NCBI GenBank assembly: GCA_016712465.1
Contig: JADJQZ010000001.1
Span: 5,146,001 to 5,210,000 of the forward strand
Reading direction: 5' to 3'
DNA length: 64,000 bases
Origin: Candidatus Obscuribacter sp.
GTDB lineage: Bacteria; Cyanobacteriota; Vampirovibrionia; Obscuribacterales; Obscuribacteraceae
Shown piece by piece: positions 24,820-34,712 of this stretch. Each line of letters begins with the position of its first letter. The stretch's first letter is position 1. Made by a program: the position numbers and the translations under genes. The notes under the pieces were generated by a model that searched no databases, was not told the origin of the DNA, and was given only the letters and a program-made list of their open reading frames with translations.

Positions 24820-24888
24820 TTCCCTGCTGCTTAGGTCTTTCCGGCTGCTTCGGTCTTTCCTGCTGCTCAGGCCTTTCCGGCTGAAAGC
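24820..24888. repeat. Degenerate 18-nt tandem repeat spanning a stop codon
   Basis: Units at 24820-24837, 24838-24855 and 24856-24873, then a partial one. They share TTTCC(G/T)GCTGCT(T/C)(A/C)GG(T/C)C. The threonine dehydratase stop (24867-24869) lies inside the third unit. Confidence 0.8.
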
Positions 24889-25859
24889 AACTGTTCACCC
24901 ACGATCTCACGCCAGGTGCTGCGGCCGATATTGCCGCCGCAAACCACGACGCCTACGCGCTCGCGGGGCTTGAACTCAACATATTTGGAAGAGATGGCCG
25001 CGATTGCGCAGGCGGCGGCACCTTCGATCAGCATACCTTCGTGTTCAAGGAAATCGAAGACGGCTTGCCTGATGTCACGCTCTTCTACTGTTACCCACTC
25101 GTCTACGACTTCCTGCACGAGCGGAAAGGTAATGGTTTCGGGGTCGATATTACCGGCAATACCATCAGCAATAGTCTCTTGTTGCAATGTGCGCACCACA
25201 TGCCCTGACTGCACCGCTGTGCGCATACTGGGAGAAGCGGCCGGAACGACACCGACGATGCGCACTTTCGGATTGATAACTTTGGCGACCAGGCCGATAC
25301 CGGAAATAAGTCCGCCACCGCCCACAGCCACTACCAGGGTGGAGAGCTTGGGAACCAGCTCGTACATTTCCAGTCCGACCGTACCCTGACCGGCGATTAC
25401 TTCGCGGTTATTGTAGGGTGAGATATAAAGACCTTTTTTCTCAAGGGCGAGACGAGCGGCATACTGCTCGGTAAGCTCCATGTCGTCGCCGTGCTGAACG
25501 ATTCCGACGCTAAAGAGTTCCAACTTGGCTTTCTTGACGGCAGCCACATTGGTAGGCAAACAGACCGTAGTCTCGCGCTCGGTGGTGCGAGCCGCTTCCG
25601 CCATGCCCAGGGCATGATTACCGGCCGAGGCGGTGAATACTCTGGTGATGCCACGCTCCTTGGCAAAAGTCATGGCATTGAGGGCGCCCCGATACTTGAA
25701 GCTGCCTGTCACTTGCAGGTTCTCAAGCTTCATCCAGACTTCCGCCTGGGAAACATCGGACATCCAGTGACTTTTCCGCAAAGGCGTATTGGTCACGAAA
25801 CCTGTGATGCGCTTACGGGCCACCAGCACATCTGAGATACTGAGCGGTTCTTGAGCCAT
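24867..25859 (-). CDS. Threonine dehydratase / serine racemase family
   Basis: A fold-type II PLP enzyme of 330 residues. The PLP-lysine segment is GSFKYRGALNA; TASAGNHALGMAEAA is the substrate loop and VAVGGGGLISGIG the phosphate-binding glycine loop. It probably deaminates threonine or serine to the 2-oxoacid. No C-terminal ACT/regulatory domain is present, so it is of the catabolic (TdcB-like) or racemase-like class. Its stop lies inside an 18-nt tandem repeat. Confidence 0.88.
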   Translation of the reverse strand: MAQEPLSISDVLVARKRITGFVTNTPLRKSHWMSDVSQAEVWMKLENLQVTGSFKYRGALNAMTFAKERGITRVFTASAGNHALGMAEAARTTERETTVCLPTNVAAVKKAKLELFSVGIVQHGDDMELTEQYAARLALEKKGLYISPYNNREVIAGQGTVGLEMYELVPKLSTLVVAVGGGGLISGIGLVAKVINPKVRIVGVVPAASPSMRTAVQSGHVVRTLQQETIADGIAGNIDPETITFPLVQEVVDEWVTVEERDIRQAVFDFLEHEGMLIEGAAACAIAAISSKYVEFKPRERVGVVVCGGNIGRSTWREIVGEQLLSAGKA

Positions 25860-25933
25860 TAGTCCCTTTCAGTTCCGCCTGTACAGGTTCAGCCTGCACA
25901 GGACGCGGCGAATCTCTACTATTTAACAATAAA

Positions 25934-26007
25934 TGGAGCGGGTAGCGGGAATCGAACCCGCGTGTGCAGCTTGGAAGGCTGCCGTTCTACCATTGAACTA
26001 CACCCGC
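25934..26007 (-). tRNA. tRNA-Gly (UCC)
   Basis: 74 nt including the encoded CCA. Acceptor GCGGGTG pairs with TACCCGC; the anticodon loop CTTCCAA gives UCC; GGTTCGATTCC forms the T-loop. Confidence 0.96.
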
Positions 26008-26497
26008 ATATTTCAATGATGTCTTCGATAGCTAATTTAGCACAAACTTTCGCGTTTTGCAGGGCCGGCTCAACTTACCTGTATATATCCGCAACAGGTA
26101 GTCACAGAAAAGTCATGTCCTCAAATGAATCGCCTGCACATGACAACAACTTTTTGTCAATGCAATCTATATGTATGGCCAGCTTAAGCCAGGCTCATCT
26201 TGACATCCATCCAAGCTGTAGGAAAGTAACGGCAAATCTAAAAGTTTTCTGAACCAAGCTAAAAAGCTATGTCATTAATTTGTCGTGAAGAACTTAAAGT
26301 GCTACTTTTTATATCGAACCGAATAACAAAACCGGTTGTCGGATGACAAGCCGGTGTTAGTTTTCATCATTTGGCGCTTGCGGAAAGCTCATCACGAAAC
26401 TATCCTGGCACCAAAGCAAACGAGAAGCTCCAACTGAGCGGGCAAGAAAGGCAACGAATCGAAGTTTCAAACTCATTCTTGAAAGAACAGGGAAGCC
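26008..26497. other. 490-bp intergenic region between tRNA-Gly and hisC
   Basis: No gene supported. A hairpin CCGGTTGTC/GACAAGCCGG with a GGAT loop lies at about 26330-26353 and could be a leader element or terminator. No T-box sequence or His-rich leader peptide was seen. Confidence 0.45.
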
Positions 26498-27691
26498 ATG
26501 GCAACATTCATTCAACAATTAGCATCAATGTCCCAACAACTTGCCCTAGTGTCGGATCCCAAAAACACAATTCGCTTCAACCCTGACATCCAGCCGGAAC
26601 TGCCAAAGCGCCTGGTTCCGCCTCATGTCGAGTCACTCAAGCCTTATCAGCCCGGTCGGCCTCCGGAACAACTGAAGAAAGAGCTCGGCATCGAGCGCTT
26701 CGTCAATATGGCTTCCAATGAAAATCCGCTGGGACCGCCGCCTTCCGCCCTGGCTGCCATCCAGGAAAACCTTCTCGATATCAACCGTTACCCCGACCTG
26801 TGCGGCACCAAGTTGAGAGAGGCCCTGGCCGAACGCTATGCCACCAAGGTAGACAACATCGCCCTGGGCAGCGGTTCCGAGTCCACCATGGCCAACATCA
26901 TCCGGGCTTTCCTGCACGACGATGATGAAGTGCTCACCTCACAGGGAACATTTATCGGTCTCTATGTCCTTGTCAAAGCGCAGGGCATCAAGCTCAATAC
27001 AGTTCCCCTCAAAAACTATCATTTCGACCTCGACGCCATCGCCGATGCCGTCACCGACAAAACCAAGATTATCTACCTGTGCAATCCCAACAACCCCACA
27101 GGCACAATCTTCACACGCTCCGAATTCGAAAACTTCATCCGCAAGGTGCCCGATCACGTACTGGTCATCCTCGATGAAGCCTATTACGAATTTGCCGCGC
27201 ACAATCCCGAGTATCCCGATTCAATGCGCTATCGCCTTGATAACGTGCTCACCCTGCGCACCTTCGCCAAAGCCTACGGTATGGCCGGCGTCAGACTCGG
27301 TTATGGTCTCGGACACGAATACCTTATAGATTACGTAAACCGTATCAAACTGCCCTTCGAGCCCAACATCCTGGCGCAGGCAGCGGGTCTGGCTGCTTTG
27401 CATGACGACGAGTATCTGGAGCGCACCCTTCTCAACAACGAAGAAGGCATGGCTTATCTAACTTCCGAGTTCGACAAAATGGGCTTGCAGCGCACTCCCT
27501 CCCATGCCAACTTCATCATGATTGAAATGGGCGCCCAGGAGAAAGTAGCCCGCATTCACGAAGGTCTCCTGCGGCACGGCATCGCCATTCGCCCGCTTAC
27601 CGCCTTCGGCTTGCCCACTTGCTGGAGAGTCTCCATCGGTCTGCCTGAAGAAAACGAAATGCTCGTCAAGGCTCTAAAGAATATTCTCTAG
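26498..27691 (+). CDS. hisC: Histidinol-phosphate aminotransferase
   Basis: A fold-type I PLP aminotransferase, 397 residues, acting in histidine biosynthesis. ASNENPLGPP is the N-terminal substrate segment; YLCNPNNPTGT, DEAYYEF and LRTFAKAYGMAGVRLGYG (Schiff-base Lys in FAKAY) are family landmarks. About 35 extra N-terminal residues precede the usual start. AGGGAAGCC gives a ribosome binding site. Related aromatic or phenylalanine aminotransferases look similar, so strict specificity is not certain. No other his genes are nearby. The next gene starts 24 nt downstream. Confidence 0.85.
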   Translation: MATFIQQLASMSQQLALVSDPKNTIRFNPDIQPELPKRLVPPHVESLKPYQPGRPPEQLKKELGIERFVNMASNENPLGPPPSALAAIQENLLDINRYPDLCGTKLREALAERYATKVDNIALGSGSESTMANIIRAFLHDDDEVLTSQGTFIGLYVLVKAQGIKLNTVPLKNYHFDLDAIADAVTDKTKIIYLCNPNNPTGTIFTRSEFENFIRKVPDHVLVILDEAYYEFAAHNPEYPDSMRYRLDNVLTLRTFAKAYGMAGVRLGYGLGHEYLIDYVNRIKLPFEPNILAQAAGLAALHDDEYLERTLLNNEEGMAYLTSEFDKMGLQRTPSHANFIMIEMGAQEKVARIHEGLLRHGIAIRPLTAFGLPTCWRVSIGLPEENEMLVKALKNIL

Positions 27692-27715
27692 AACCGAAGC
27701 GGTTACAATGGGACG

Positions 27716-30136
27716 ATGGCTCATCCAAAGAAAGTATTTGTCAGCGCCCTGCTCTCCATCTTCACATCCGGTCTGGTAGCTCTTGCCCCGGTGCAAGCGA
27801 AGCTCACCTTGATTAACACTCTCTTGAGTTCATCTCAGTCCGAATATGACAAGGGCAACTACCTGGTCTCCCTCAAGTTGAGCGAGCGGGCCCTGGAAGT
27901 AGCCCAGGAAAGCAAGGCCGGCGCCCTGGCTGAAGCGAGCGCCTTGTTGAACGTAACCCTTAACTTGAGCGCTCTCGGGCAATATGATGCGGCCGAGCAG
28001 GACTTCAAGAAACTTCTGGCCATGCTCGATCAGTACAAACTGATGCGCTATCCCGTGGCCATACTGGCTTTCAATAACTATGCCGCCCATACGAGAAACT
28101 TGGGGCGCTACACCGAAGCCGAAGCCTTTTTGAACAAGGCTGTTGATCTTGGCACCCGGAACTTCGGAGTCAATTCAGTACAAAATGTCCTCAGCGTCAA
28201 CAACCTGGCCAGTCTTTATTTAAGCTGGGGCAAACTGAAGGAAGCCGAGGCGCTGGTAGACCGCACCATCGAACTGGCAAAAGCGCCCAAGGCCAAGAAC
28301 ACCATCGCCGGCCCTTATTCGCTTTTCAACCAGTCCAAACTGGCGGAATTGAAAGGCGACTACAAGGAAGCCCAGGTGCTCCTGCAAAAGGCGCTCGAGC
28401 AAGCCACCACTATATACGGTGCCAAACACGCCTATGTCTCCCTGGTCTACAAAGGCGGTCTGGCTCCTATAGCAATCAAAAACTACGACTTCGAAAAAGC
28501 CGAAAATTACGCCCGCCTCTCCCTTGAAATAGACGAAAAAACCTATGGCAAAGAGAGCCTCGGCTATGCCGGCACCCTGGTAATTCTGGCATCCATCGAA
28601 GACAAAGAAGGGAAATATAGCCAGGCCAAAGAGCACTGCCAGACAGCACTTGCTACTTACAAGAAAATTCTGGAAGGCAAAAACACCCTCGAATCAATCA
28701 ATGCCCTCGTGGTAGACGGCAGTATCGACGGACATCTGGGCAACTACGAGGAAGCCTCCGGCAAGCTGGCGGAAGCACTCAACGTAGCAAAAGCAATCCT
28801 CCCTGCCAACCATATCGCTGTAGCCAATATTCTCAAAGAGTCGGCACTGGTAGAGTTGGATCGCGGCGCCTACAAGGAAGCTGAGCGACTTATTGAAGAA
28901 GCCCTCAGTGCGGCCAAAAACAGCGTGGCAGCAACCAATCCCGACCTGATTGAAATTGAAAAGAGTGCCGGACACATTTACCGGCTGGCCGGCGAGAAGA
29001 AACTGGCCCGAGCGCAACTGGAAGCAGCCCTGGCAGCGGCCGAAATCACCTTCTCAAGCAGCTCAAAAGTCAGTCTGGCCGTTGAAAGAGAACTGGCCGC
29101 GCTGGCCAGAGAACTGGGTGAAAACGAAGAAGCGGCGACCCGGCTGAAAAAAGTCATCAGTCGGGTGGAAAAAGCGGAAGGTCCGGAAAGCGCCTCACTG
29201 ATAGGCGACCTGGAAGAACTGGCGCAAATTCAAACTGCCTTAAAAGAAGGCGAGGCCGCCCGGGCCAGTCTGGCAAGGGCCAACGCCCTCATGGAAAAAC
29301 TGCCCGGTGCCGCACATTTGACTACCACCAGCCCGGAAGTGCTCAACACCGCACCAACCACCATCCGGCCCGTGGCGGACAAGTGGGCTCTGGTGGTGGG
29401 CATCAGCGACTTCAAAGATCCCACCATCAATCTCAAATATGCAGCCAAGGACGCCACCGACTTTGCTAATTTTCTCACGCAAAAGTCAGGTTTCAAGAAG
29501 GACCATGTCAAACTCCTTTTAAACGACGCCGCCACCAGAGACGGTATCATTCGCAACATGGGTGAAAGCTGGCTGGGAAGACTGGCCGCTCCCGATGATC
29601 TGGTGGTGCTCTATGTTTCCAGCCACGGCTCACCAGCCAACGAAAGTGCCGAAGGTACAAATTTTCTGGTTGCCCATGACACCAATAAAGAAAGTCTTAT
29701 ATCCACCGGCATTCCCATGCAATGGCTCAGTAAAATGGTGAAAGAGCAAGTGCATGCCAAAAGGGTGGTATTGATTCTCGATGTCTGCCACGGAGCGGCG
29801 GCAGCCGGTTCCAAAGGAATGAACAAGACTTCTCTCAGTCCTGAGAATCTGGAAATCGGTGAAGGCCAGATGGTAATTTCTTCCTCCGGCAAAGATCAAA
29901 TTTCCTGGGAATCAAAAAATTATGCCAATAGTGTCTTCACCAAAAACCTCATAGAAAGCCTGAGCCGGGAAGCCAAACCCCTGCCGGAGGCTTTCAGCAG
30001 CTTGAAAGACAACGTGCAGAGGGAAGTGCTGCGAGATAGAGCCAGCTTGCAAACGCCGGTATTATGGAGCAAACAGTGGCGAGGGGCGCCGCCTGTTTTG
30101 ACCGTGGTGCCGTCGGCACCGCGTCCCGGTCTTTGA
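27716..30136 (+). CDS. TPR-caspase (peptidase C14) protein
   Basis: 806 residues. A signal peptide (ending near VQA) is followed by about 12 TPR/Kinesin-light-chain-like repeats (residues 30-520). A caspase-like domain then starts WALVVGISDFKD (about residue 556). The catalytic dyad is intact: His in YVSSHGSP (about 636) and Cys in LILDVCHGAAA (about 690). Such prokaryotic metacaspase relatives cleave specific targets and occur in signalling and cell-death or defence circuits. Export to the periplasm is predicted from the signal peptide. It heads a likely operon with a kinase and a TPR protein. Confidence 0.88.
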   Translation: MAHPKKVFVSALLSIFTSGLVALAPVQAKLTLINTLLSSSQSEYDKGNYLVSLKLSERALEVAQESKAGALAEASALLNVTLNLSALGQYDAAEQDFKKLLAMLDQYKLMRYPVAILAFNNYAAHTRNLGRYTEAEAFLNKAVDLGTRNFGVNSVQNVLSVNNLASLYLSWGKLKEAEALVDRTIELAKAPKAKNTIAGPYSLFNQSKLAELKGDYKEAQVLLQKALEQATTIYGAKHAYVSLVYKGGLAPIAIKNYDFEKAENYARLSLEIDEKTYGKESLGYAGTLVILASIEDKEGKYSQAKEHCQTALATYKKILEGKNTLESINALVVDGSIDGHLGNYEEASGKLAEALNVAKAILPANHIAVANILKESALVELDRGAYKEAERLIEEALSAAKNSVAATNPDLIEIEKSAGHIYRLAGEKKLARAQLEAALAAAEITFSSSSKVSLAVERELAALARELGENEEAATRLKKVISRVEKAEGPESASLIGDLEELAQIQTALKEGEAARASLARANALMEKLPGAAHLTTTSPEVLNTAPTTIRPVADKWALVVGISDFKDPTINLKYAAKDATDFANFLTQKSGFKKDHVKLLLNDAATRDGIIRNMGESWLGRLAAPDDLVVLYVSSHGSPANESAEGTNFLVAHDTNKESLISTGIPMQWLSKMVKEQVHAKRVVLILDVCHGAAAAGSKGMNKTSLSPENLEIGEGQMVISSSGKDQISWESKNYANSVFTKNLIESLSREAKPLPEAFSSLKDNVQREVLRDRASLQTPVLWSKQWRGAPPVLTVVPSAPRPGL

Positions 30137-30168
30137 AGCATGAAATATACGGAAGCGCCGGCACTTAA

Positions 30169-31296
30169 ATGAGCGCACTCATGCCTAATCAACCGGAAGG
30201 CAAAGATGCCGGCAAATTAGCCAGCTCGAGACTGCGTCTCATGGAAGGTCAGATTTTCGCCGGGCGCTATCTGATCAAGGAGCGCATTTCAAGGGGCACT
30301 CTCAGCGCCGTGTACAAAGCCGAAAGGATAGGAGACGGTCTGACCGTAGCCCTGAAGGTACTCTTGCCCAAACTGGTAGTAGACGAAAGAGCGGCCGGCC
30401 TGCTCAGGCATGAAAGCGCAGCCAATGCCAGGCTTAACGAAGCCGGCCCGGAAGACGGAAAGGACGGCGCACCGAATACGGTGCAACACCCGTCCCTGGT
30501 CTGTATTCTGGATAGTGGTTTCGATGAACCTTCAAAGCTGCCGTTCATAGTCATGGAGTATGTGGATGGTCTGACCCTGGCAGCCACTTTGGAAAAGTCT
30601 GTGAGACTGGAAGAACAACAGGCCCTCAACATTACTGCTAAGATTGCCATGGCTCTAGCCCATGCCCACGCAAAAGGAATCATCCACGGAGACCTCAACC
30701 CGGGCAATATCATACTTTTGCCGACAGGGGCGGAAGACTGCCAATTGAAAGTGATAGATTTCGGCATCGCCCACATCGAAAACAAGGATGATGCCAAAGG
30801 CAACTTACCGGAAGTCTTCGGCTCACCGCACTACATGAGCCCGGAGCAGTGCCTGGGACAAGACCTGGATGCCAGAAGCGACGTCTACTCACTGGGCTGT
30901 CTTCTTTACCATATGGTGACCGGCTTTATGCCTTACGGCAACGACCCGCTCTCTCCGCCCCTGAGCCCGCAAGCAATTATTATGAAGCAACTGGCAAACA
31001 AACTACCTGATTGGCGCACCATGCAAGTTTCAGAGACAGTAAACACAATACTGAAAGGCTGCCTGCAAAAGCGGCCGGAAAGCAGATATCCATCAATGGC
31101 GGCGCTACTGGAAGAACTCAACCGGCTCTCTCCGCAGTTCGTCTTGCCACAAGGAACCGGACTGGAACAAGCTCAAGACCGACCCGGCAAAGCGCAGCGA
31201 AGTACTACCATTAGGGTGCAAATCACACTGATCGCCGTGGCTCTTTCCGTGCTCTTGCTAATCATGTTTTTTCTAAGCCAGGCAGGTCCTCGCTGA
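30169..31296 (+). CDS. Hanks-type Ser/Thr protein kinase, membrane-anchored
   Basis: 375 residues. The kinase domain spans about residues 25-320: glycine loop ISRGTLSAVY, catalytic Lys in VALKVL (about 61), HGDLNPGN catalytic loop (about 172, Gly replacing Arg of HRD, so non-RD) and DFG in VIDFGIAH (about 197). SPHYMSPEQC is the P+1 region. A single membrane helix near residues 347-370 (ITLIAVALSVLLLIMFF) ends the protein, leaving almost nothing outside. It starts 32 nt after the TPR-caspase gene and abuts the next gene. Confidence 0.88.
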   Translation: MSALMPNQPEGKDAGKLASSRLRLMEGQIFAGRYLIKERISRGTLSAVYKAERIGDGLTVALKVLLPKLVVDERAAGLLRHESAANARLNEAGPEDGKDGAPNTVQHPSLVCILDSGFDEPSKLPFIVMEYVDGLTLAATLEKSVRLEEQQALNITAKIAMALAHAHAKGIIHGDLNPGNIILLPTGAEDCQLKVIDFGIAHIENKDDAKGNLPEVFGSPHYMSPEQCLGQDLDARSDVYSLGCLLYHMVTGFMPYGNDPLSPPLSPQAIIMKQLANKLPDWRTMQVSETVNTILKGCLQKRPESRYPSMAALLEELNRLSPQFVLPQGTGLEQAQDRPGKAQRSTTIRVQITLIAVALSVLLLIMFFLSQAGPR

Positions 31297-32268
31297 ATGA
31301 AGACAATAGAATCACTGCTTAAATTGACGCTCTTCACGACCCTGGCACAAATGCAAACCGCTGCCCTGGCTCAGGGTTGGTCCATACCGGCAGGGCAAGG
31401 CCCCGGGCAGACCGCCCGCTTCGAGAAACAAACCGAAGAACAACTTATCAGTCAGGCTAAGCTGGAGACGAAGCGGAACAATCCCGAAGGTGCCTTGCAG
31501 ATCTGCAACATCATCCTTAAACGCAACCCTAAGTGCACCGCCGCTTATGTCACAAAATCCAAAAACCTGGACTTCCTCAATCGAGATGCCGACGCTCTTA
31601 AATGTCTTGACGAGGGCTTGAAGATTTTGCCTCAAGCCCCCAGTCTTTATCGAGAGAAGGGGCTGATTCTCACAGCTATGAATCGCAACCGGGAAGCCCT
31701 GGAAGCCTTCAACAAGGCCATCGAGAATCACTGCCCGGAGTGGGATGTTTATCACCAGCGCTCTGTGGTTTATGGCAGTCTGAAAATGCATGCCCGCGCA
31801 ATCGATGACATGTCGACTTATATAAAGTTACAGCCCAAGCGCTCTCGCGGCTTCCAGTGGCGTGCCGCCGCCTATGCCCAGAGCGGTCAAACCGATAAAG
31901 CCATTCAAGATTTGACCACTGCCATAAAAATGTCTCCCGGCAAGGAAGGTGAATTCCTTCTGGAGAGAGCTGAACTCTATATGAAAGTGAAAGACTACCA
32001 GAAGGCAGTGGCTGACTACGCAGAAACACTCAAGACAAGCCCCCTGGACGATACCATCTGGCTCAAGAAAGGGCTCGCCCTCAGTAAGGCCGGAAAACCT
32101 GATCAGGCCTTGAAAGACTTCACCGAATGCATCGAGCTGAACGGTTCCAGTACTGCCTACCTGGCCAGGGCCGACTTACTGGAGAAACTGGGCAAACACA
32201 AAGAAGCCGCTAAAGACAGAGCCAGAGCCCTTCAACTTGAAAAAGAAAAGGCCGTGGAAAAGCTTTAG
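31297..32268 (+). CDS. Secreted TPR protein
   Basis: 323 residues with a signal peptide (ending near ALAQG), then about seven TPR repeats, for example AFNKAIENHCPEWDVYHQRS and DLTTAIKMSPGKEGEFLLER. The ATG follows directly on the kinase TGA with no spacer, implying translational coupling. A scaffold or adaptor role alongside the TPR-caspase is inferred from the operon. Confidence 0.83.
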   Translation: MKTIESLLKLTLFTTLAQMQTAALAQGWSIPAGQGPGQTARFEKQTEEQLISQAKLETKRNNPEGALQICNIILKRNPKCTAAYVTKSKNLDFLNRDADALKCLDEGLKILPQAPSLYREKGLILTAMNRNREALEAFNKAIENHCPEWDVYHQRSVVYGSLKMHARAIDDMSTYIKLQPKRSRGFQWRAAAYAQSGQTDKAIQDLTTAIKMSPGKEGEFLLERAELYMKVKDYQKAVADYAETLKTSPLDDTIWLKKGLALSKAGKPDQALKDFTECIELNGSSTAYLARADLLEKLGKHKEAAKDRARALQLEKEKAVEKL

Positions 32269-32408
32269 TTCGCGCATCTCATCTATATGAAAGGATGGGA
32301 GCGACGGTTGTCAAAGGGAAACCCTAAGCCTCGCTTAAATCGAGCTAAAGTTTACAAATTGGACATTATTATGAGCCTGTTACACACACCACTCCTCGGA
32401 GTCGAAAA

Positions 32409-32888
32409 ATGACAACCACAGCAATCAAAAAGACCGTTGTAGAAGCCACCTGGAATCTCGCCCAAGTTCAAGCTGAAGCTGCACGCACTCTTGGACAACA
32501 GTTCATGACCATCATGAGCATTCTTCCCCAGTACGGCGAAAAAGCTGTAGAAGATTTCCGCTCCGCTATGCGCGCTCAGAAAATCGAGCACTTCAAAACC
32601 CTCGGCGTCAAAACCCCCTTTGAACTCGTCAAAGCCACCGCTGAATTCGAAACCAACGTATTCGGCAGCAAAATCGAAATCTGGGGCGACGAGAAAGAAG
32701 CCGGCATGACCTACCTCACCTGCGGTATGTGGGAAGCCATGAGCAAAGCTTGCACTATGACCAAAGAGCAAGAAGCCGCCATGGGCAAATCCTGGGAAGG
32801 TTGCGTCACCGCAATGGCTGCTCAGTTCGGCTTCAAAGCCAAACTGGAAATGACCGAGAAAACAGCTACCATTACCTACACCAAGTAA
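32409..32888 (+). CDS. Small soluble protein, probably highly expressed
   Basis: 159 residues starting MTTTAIKKTVVEATWNLAQV. Strongly biased codon use and a strong terminator 30 nt after the stop suggest high expression as a single gene. The N-terminal half is helical. The C-terminal half (IEIWGDEKEAGMTYLTCGMW, then FGFKAKLEMTEK) has a loose likeness to small Cys-containing hydrolase or V4R-like domains, not enough for a call. No signal peptide. Confidence 0.7.
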   Translation: MTTTAIKKTVVEATWNLAQVQAEAARTLGQQFMTIMSILPQYGEKAVEDFRSAMRAQKIEHFKTLGVKTPFELVKATAEFETNVFGSKIEIWGDEKEAGMTYLTCGMWEAMSKACTMTKEQEAAMGKSWEGCVTAMAAQFGFKAKLEMTEKTATITYTK

Positions 32889-32916
32889 TGCTCTAGAGCA
32901 AATCCTGAAATCTCAA

Positions 32917-32944
32917 GAGAGAGAGCCCCCGGGCTCTCTCTTTT
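32917..32944 (+). terminator. Strong intrinsic terminator
   Basis: GAGAGAGCCC/GGGCTCTCTC with a short loop followed by TTTT, just downstream of the gene at 32409. Confidence 0.9.
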
Positions 32945-33055
32945 GCTTTCGCTGCAATAACTTTGCAACATTTGCGTTGTTTACTTGAAAGACCGGTTCA
33001 CACCCTCTCGGCAAGACAGCTGCCGAGGAACCCACCCCGAGCAAGACTGCTACTA

Positions 33056-34663
33056 ATGGCACGGGTGAATGTAATGCCGGAAAATAAAACCAGGGATGCC
33101 GGAGCCGAGGAGAAACGCCCCGGAGCCCCGACACCTTTAGATGAAAAACTATTGGCTGCCCTTTTGCAGCAGGAAAAACCCAGACCGTTTCCAGCCAGTG
33201 GCTTCGGCACTGTCAACTGCGCCGACTGTCATCCCAAGAAGAGCGAAGCTTACCTGAACCTGAGCGGCGTTATCTATCCCGGGGAGCGACTGCACCGGCA
33301 AGCCGGGCTCGACTTGCCGACCACAGCCGGCAAGGCGGATTTCAAAAGACCGTCGGAGAAAGAAATTTTCGAAGCTGCCCCGCCCGAAGAAAAGCTTGCG
33401 ACCCTGATCAATCGGCTGCCGGAAAACTTACACCTGCAGCTGAAAGAAAAGAAATTCACTCTCGCCACCGACTTCAAGACATTGTCAGAGATACTGCCCG
33501 GCACCACACTCTCCAAGCAGGCAGAACAAATCTTGTCTGGTCTCAAGTCTATACAGATTGACGGCAACGGCGAGACTAGATTATGCCTCAAGCTGGACAG
33601 GCAAAGTATACCGCTTACGGGAACCGTGCCGATTCTTGGCCGGCTGAAAGAAATAAACCTGGCTGATGAGAAGGGGCAAATTAGCTGCTCGCTGCAAACT
33701 ACCATCGGCCCGGACGGCACTAGCAAGCTGCATCTGGGAAACTTGCAGGGCGTAAGTATCACACTGGCAAAAACTGAAGGCGACACCGCGCTGCCGCTCA
33801 AGTGGCTGGAGTTGCAAAAGGACCAGGGCAAGACCAGCATCAGCGTCGGTCTGGAAAGTCCCTATGCGCTTATTGGTGAGAAGAAACCGATCATACCGAT
33901 TAGCCTGCCGCTGGAAAAACTGGAGGGCGGTCAGGCAATACAGGACCTGGCCGGCAATCTGCATCGTCTCAAAGAAATGGAAAATTTGCTCAAAACAAAG
34001 GACGTGGGGCCCCTGCTGCAAGACCTGCCGGAAAAAGCTACGACTTTCAAAGAAACCATCGCCGCTTTCCTTTCAGGCATCGAAACAATTGCCAAGAAAG
34101 GAGACACGGTGACAATACTGAGAAACAGTCAGGTTAAGCACAACCTGGGTGGAGTAGACCTGGTGCTCAATCCCTGCCTGACCCTTAAGTTCAGCCCCTC
34201 CAACCGGGCTCCGTCCATAGACAAACTGGGAGGCGTCACGGTTATGCTGCCGGTTCCCGGCGAGCTTGGTCTGGGTGATAACTTGCCTGTGCCAATTGAC
34301 TCCCTGCGCCTCAGCCCCAAGTACGGTGGACAGAGAGATCTGACCCTGGGCACAGGCGGTATATTTGCCGACTATGTGAAAGTGAAAGTAGACGGCAATC
34401 TGCAGGCAGTAACCGATGCAAGCGGCAACTACCTGGTGAAAACGCGCCTCATGAACCCGCTGGGTGGTCAAAAGGACAAGCTCAATCTCAATCTGCGCTT
34501 CGACCAACAAGGAAGGCTCAATATGTTGCCCTCGGAGCTTCTCGACATTGTCTCGGCGGCATCGGCGCAAGGAGCGGATTTGAGCCTGAGCGGCGCCGGC
34601 AAAGTGCTCCTTTCCGGCGGCACCAAACTAGCAGCCACAGCCGGCTGGCTTTTCGGCTACTAG
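33056..34663 (+). CDS. Large protein of unknown function with a CADCH motif
   Basis: About 535 residues from ATG 33056 (MARVNVMPENKTRDAG); the frame is open to 32963, and ATG 33074 is possible. The ribosome binding site is weak for all three. NCADCHPKKSEAY contains CxxCH, the haem c motif, but no signal peptide is seen, so haem binding is doubtful. The rest is Leu/Gly/Lys-rich with repeated beta-like segments (LKSIQIDGNGETRLCLKLDR, LGGVDLVLNPCLTLKF). No family recognised. Confidence 0.65.
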   Translation: MARVNVMPENKTRDAGAEEKRPGAPTPLDEKLLAALLQQEKPRPFPASGFGTVNCADCHPKKSEAYLNLSGVIYPGERLHRQAGLDLPTTAGKADFKRPSEKEIFEAAPPEEKLATLINRLPENLHLQLKEKKFTLATDFKTLSEILPGTTLSKQAEQILSGLKSIQIDGNGETRLCLKLDRQSIPLTGTVPILGRLKEINLADEKGQISCSLQTTIGPDGTSKLHLGNLQGVSITLAKTEGDTALPLKWLELQKDQGKTSISVGLESPYALIGEKKPIIPISLPLEKLEGGQAIQDLAGNLHRLKEMENLLKTKDVGPLLQDLPEKATTFKETIAAFLSGIETIAKKGDTVTILRNSQVKHNLGGVDLVLNPCLTLKFSPSNRAPSIDKLGGVTVMLPVPGELGLGDNLPVPIDSLRLSPKYGGQRDLTLGTGGIFADYVKVKVDGNLQAVTDASGNYLVKTRLMNPLGGQKDKLNLNLRFDQQGRLNMLPSELLDIVSAASAQGADLSLSGAGKVLLSGGTKLAATAGWLFGY

Positions 34664-34712
34664 CAAAAGTTATGGCCGCCCTCAGGTCGCTACCCTTTAA
34701 TTCGAGACCAAC

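Noticed and set aside
26008..26497. T-box or His leader upstream of hisC
   Set aside because: No TGGNACC-type sequence and no run of His codons were seen; only a hairpin is supported.
33200..33250. CADCH as a haem c attachment site
   Set aside because: No signal peptide precedes it and only a single motif is present, so cytochrome c maturation is unlikely.
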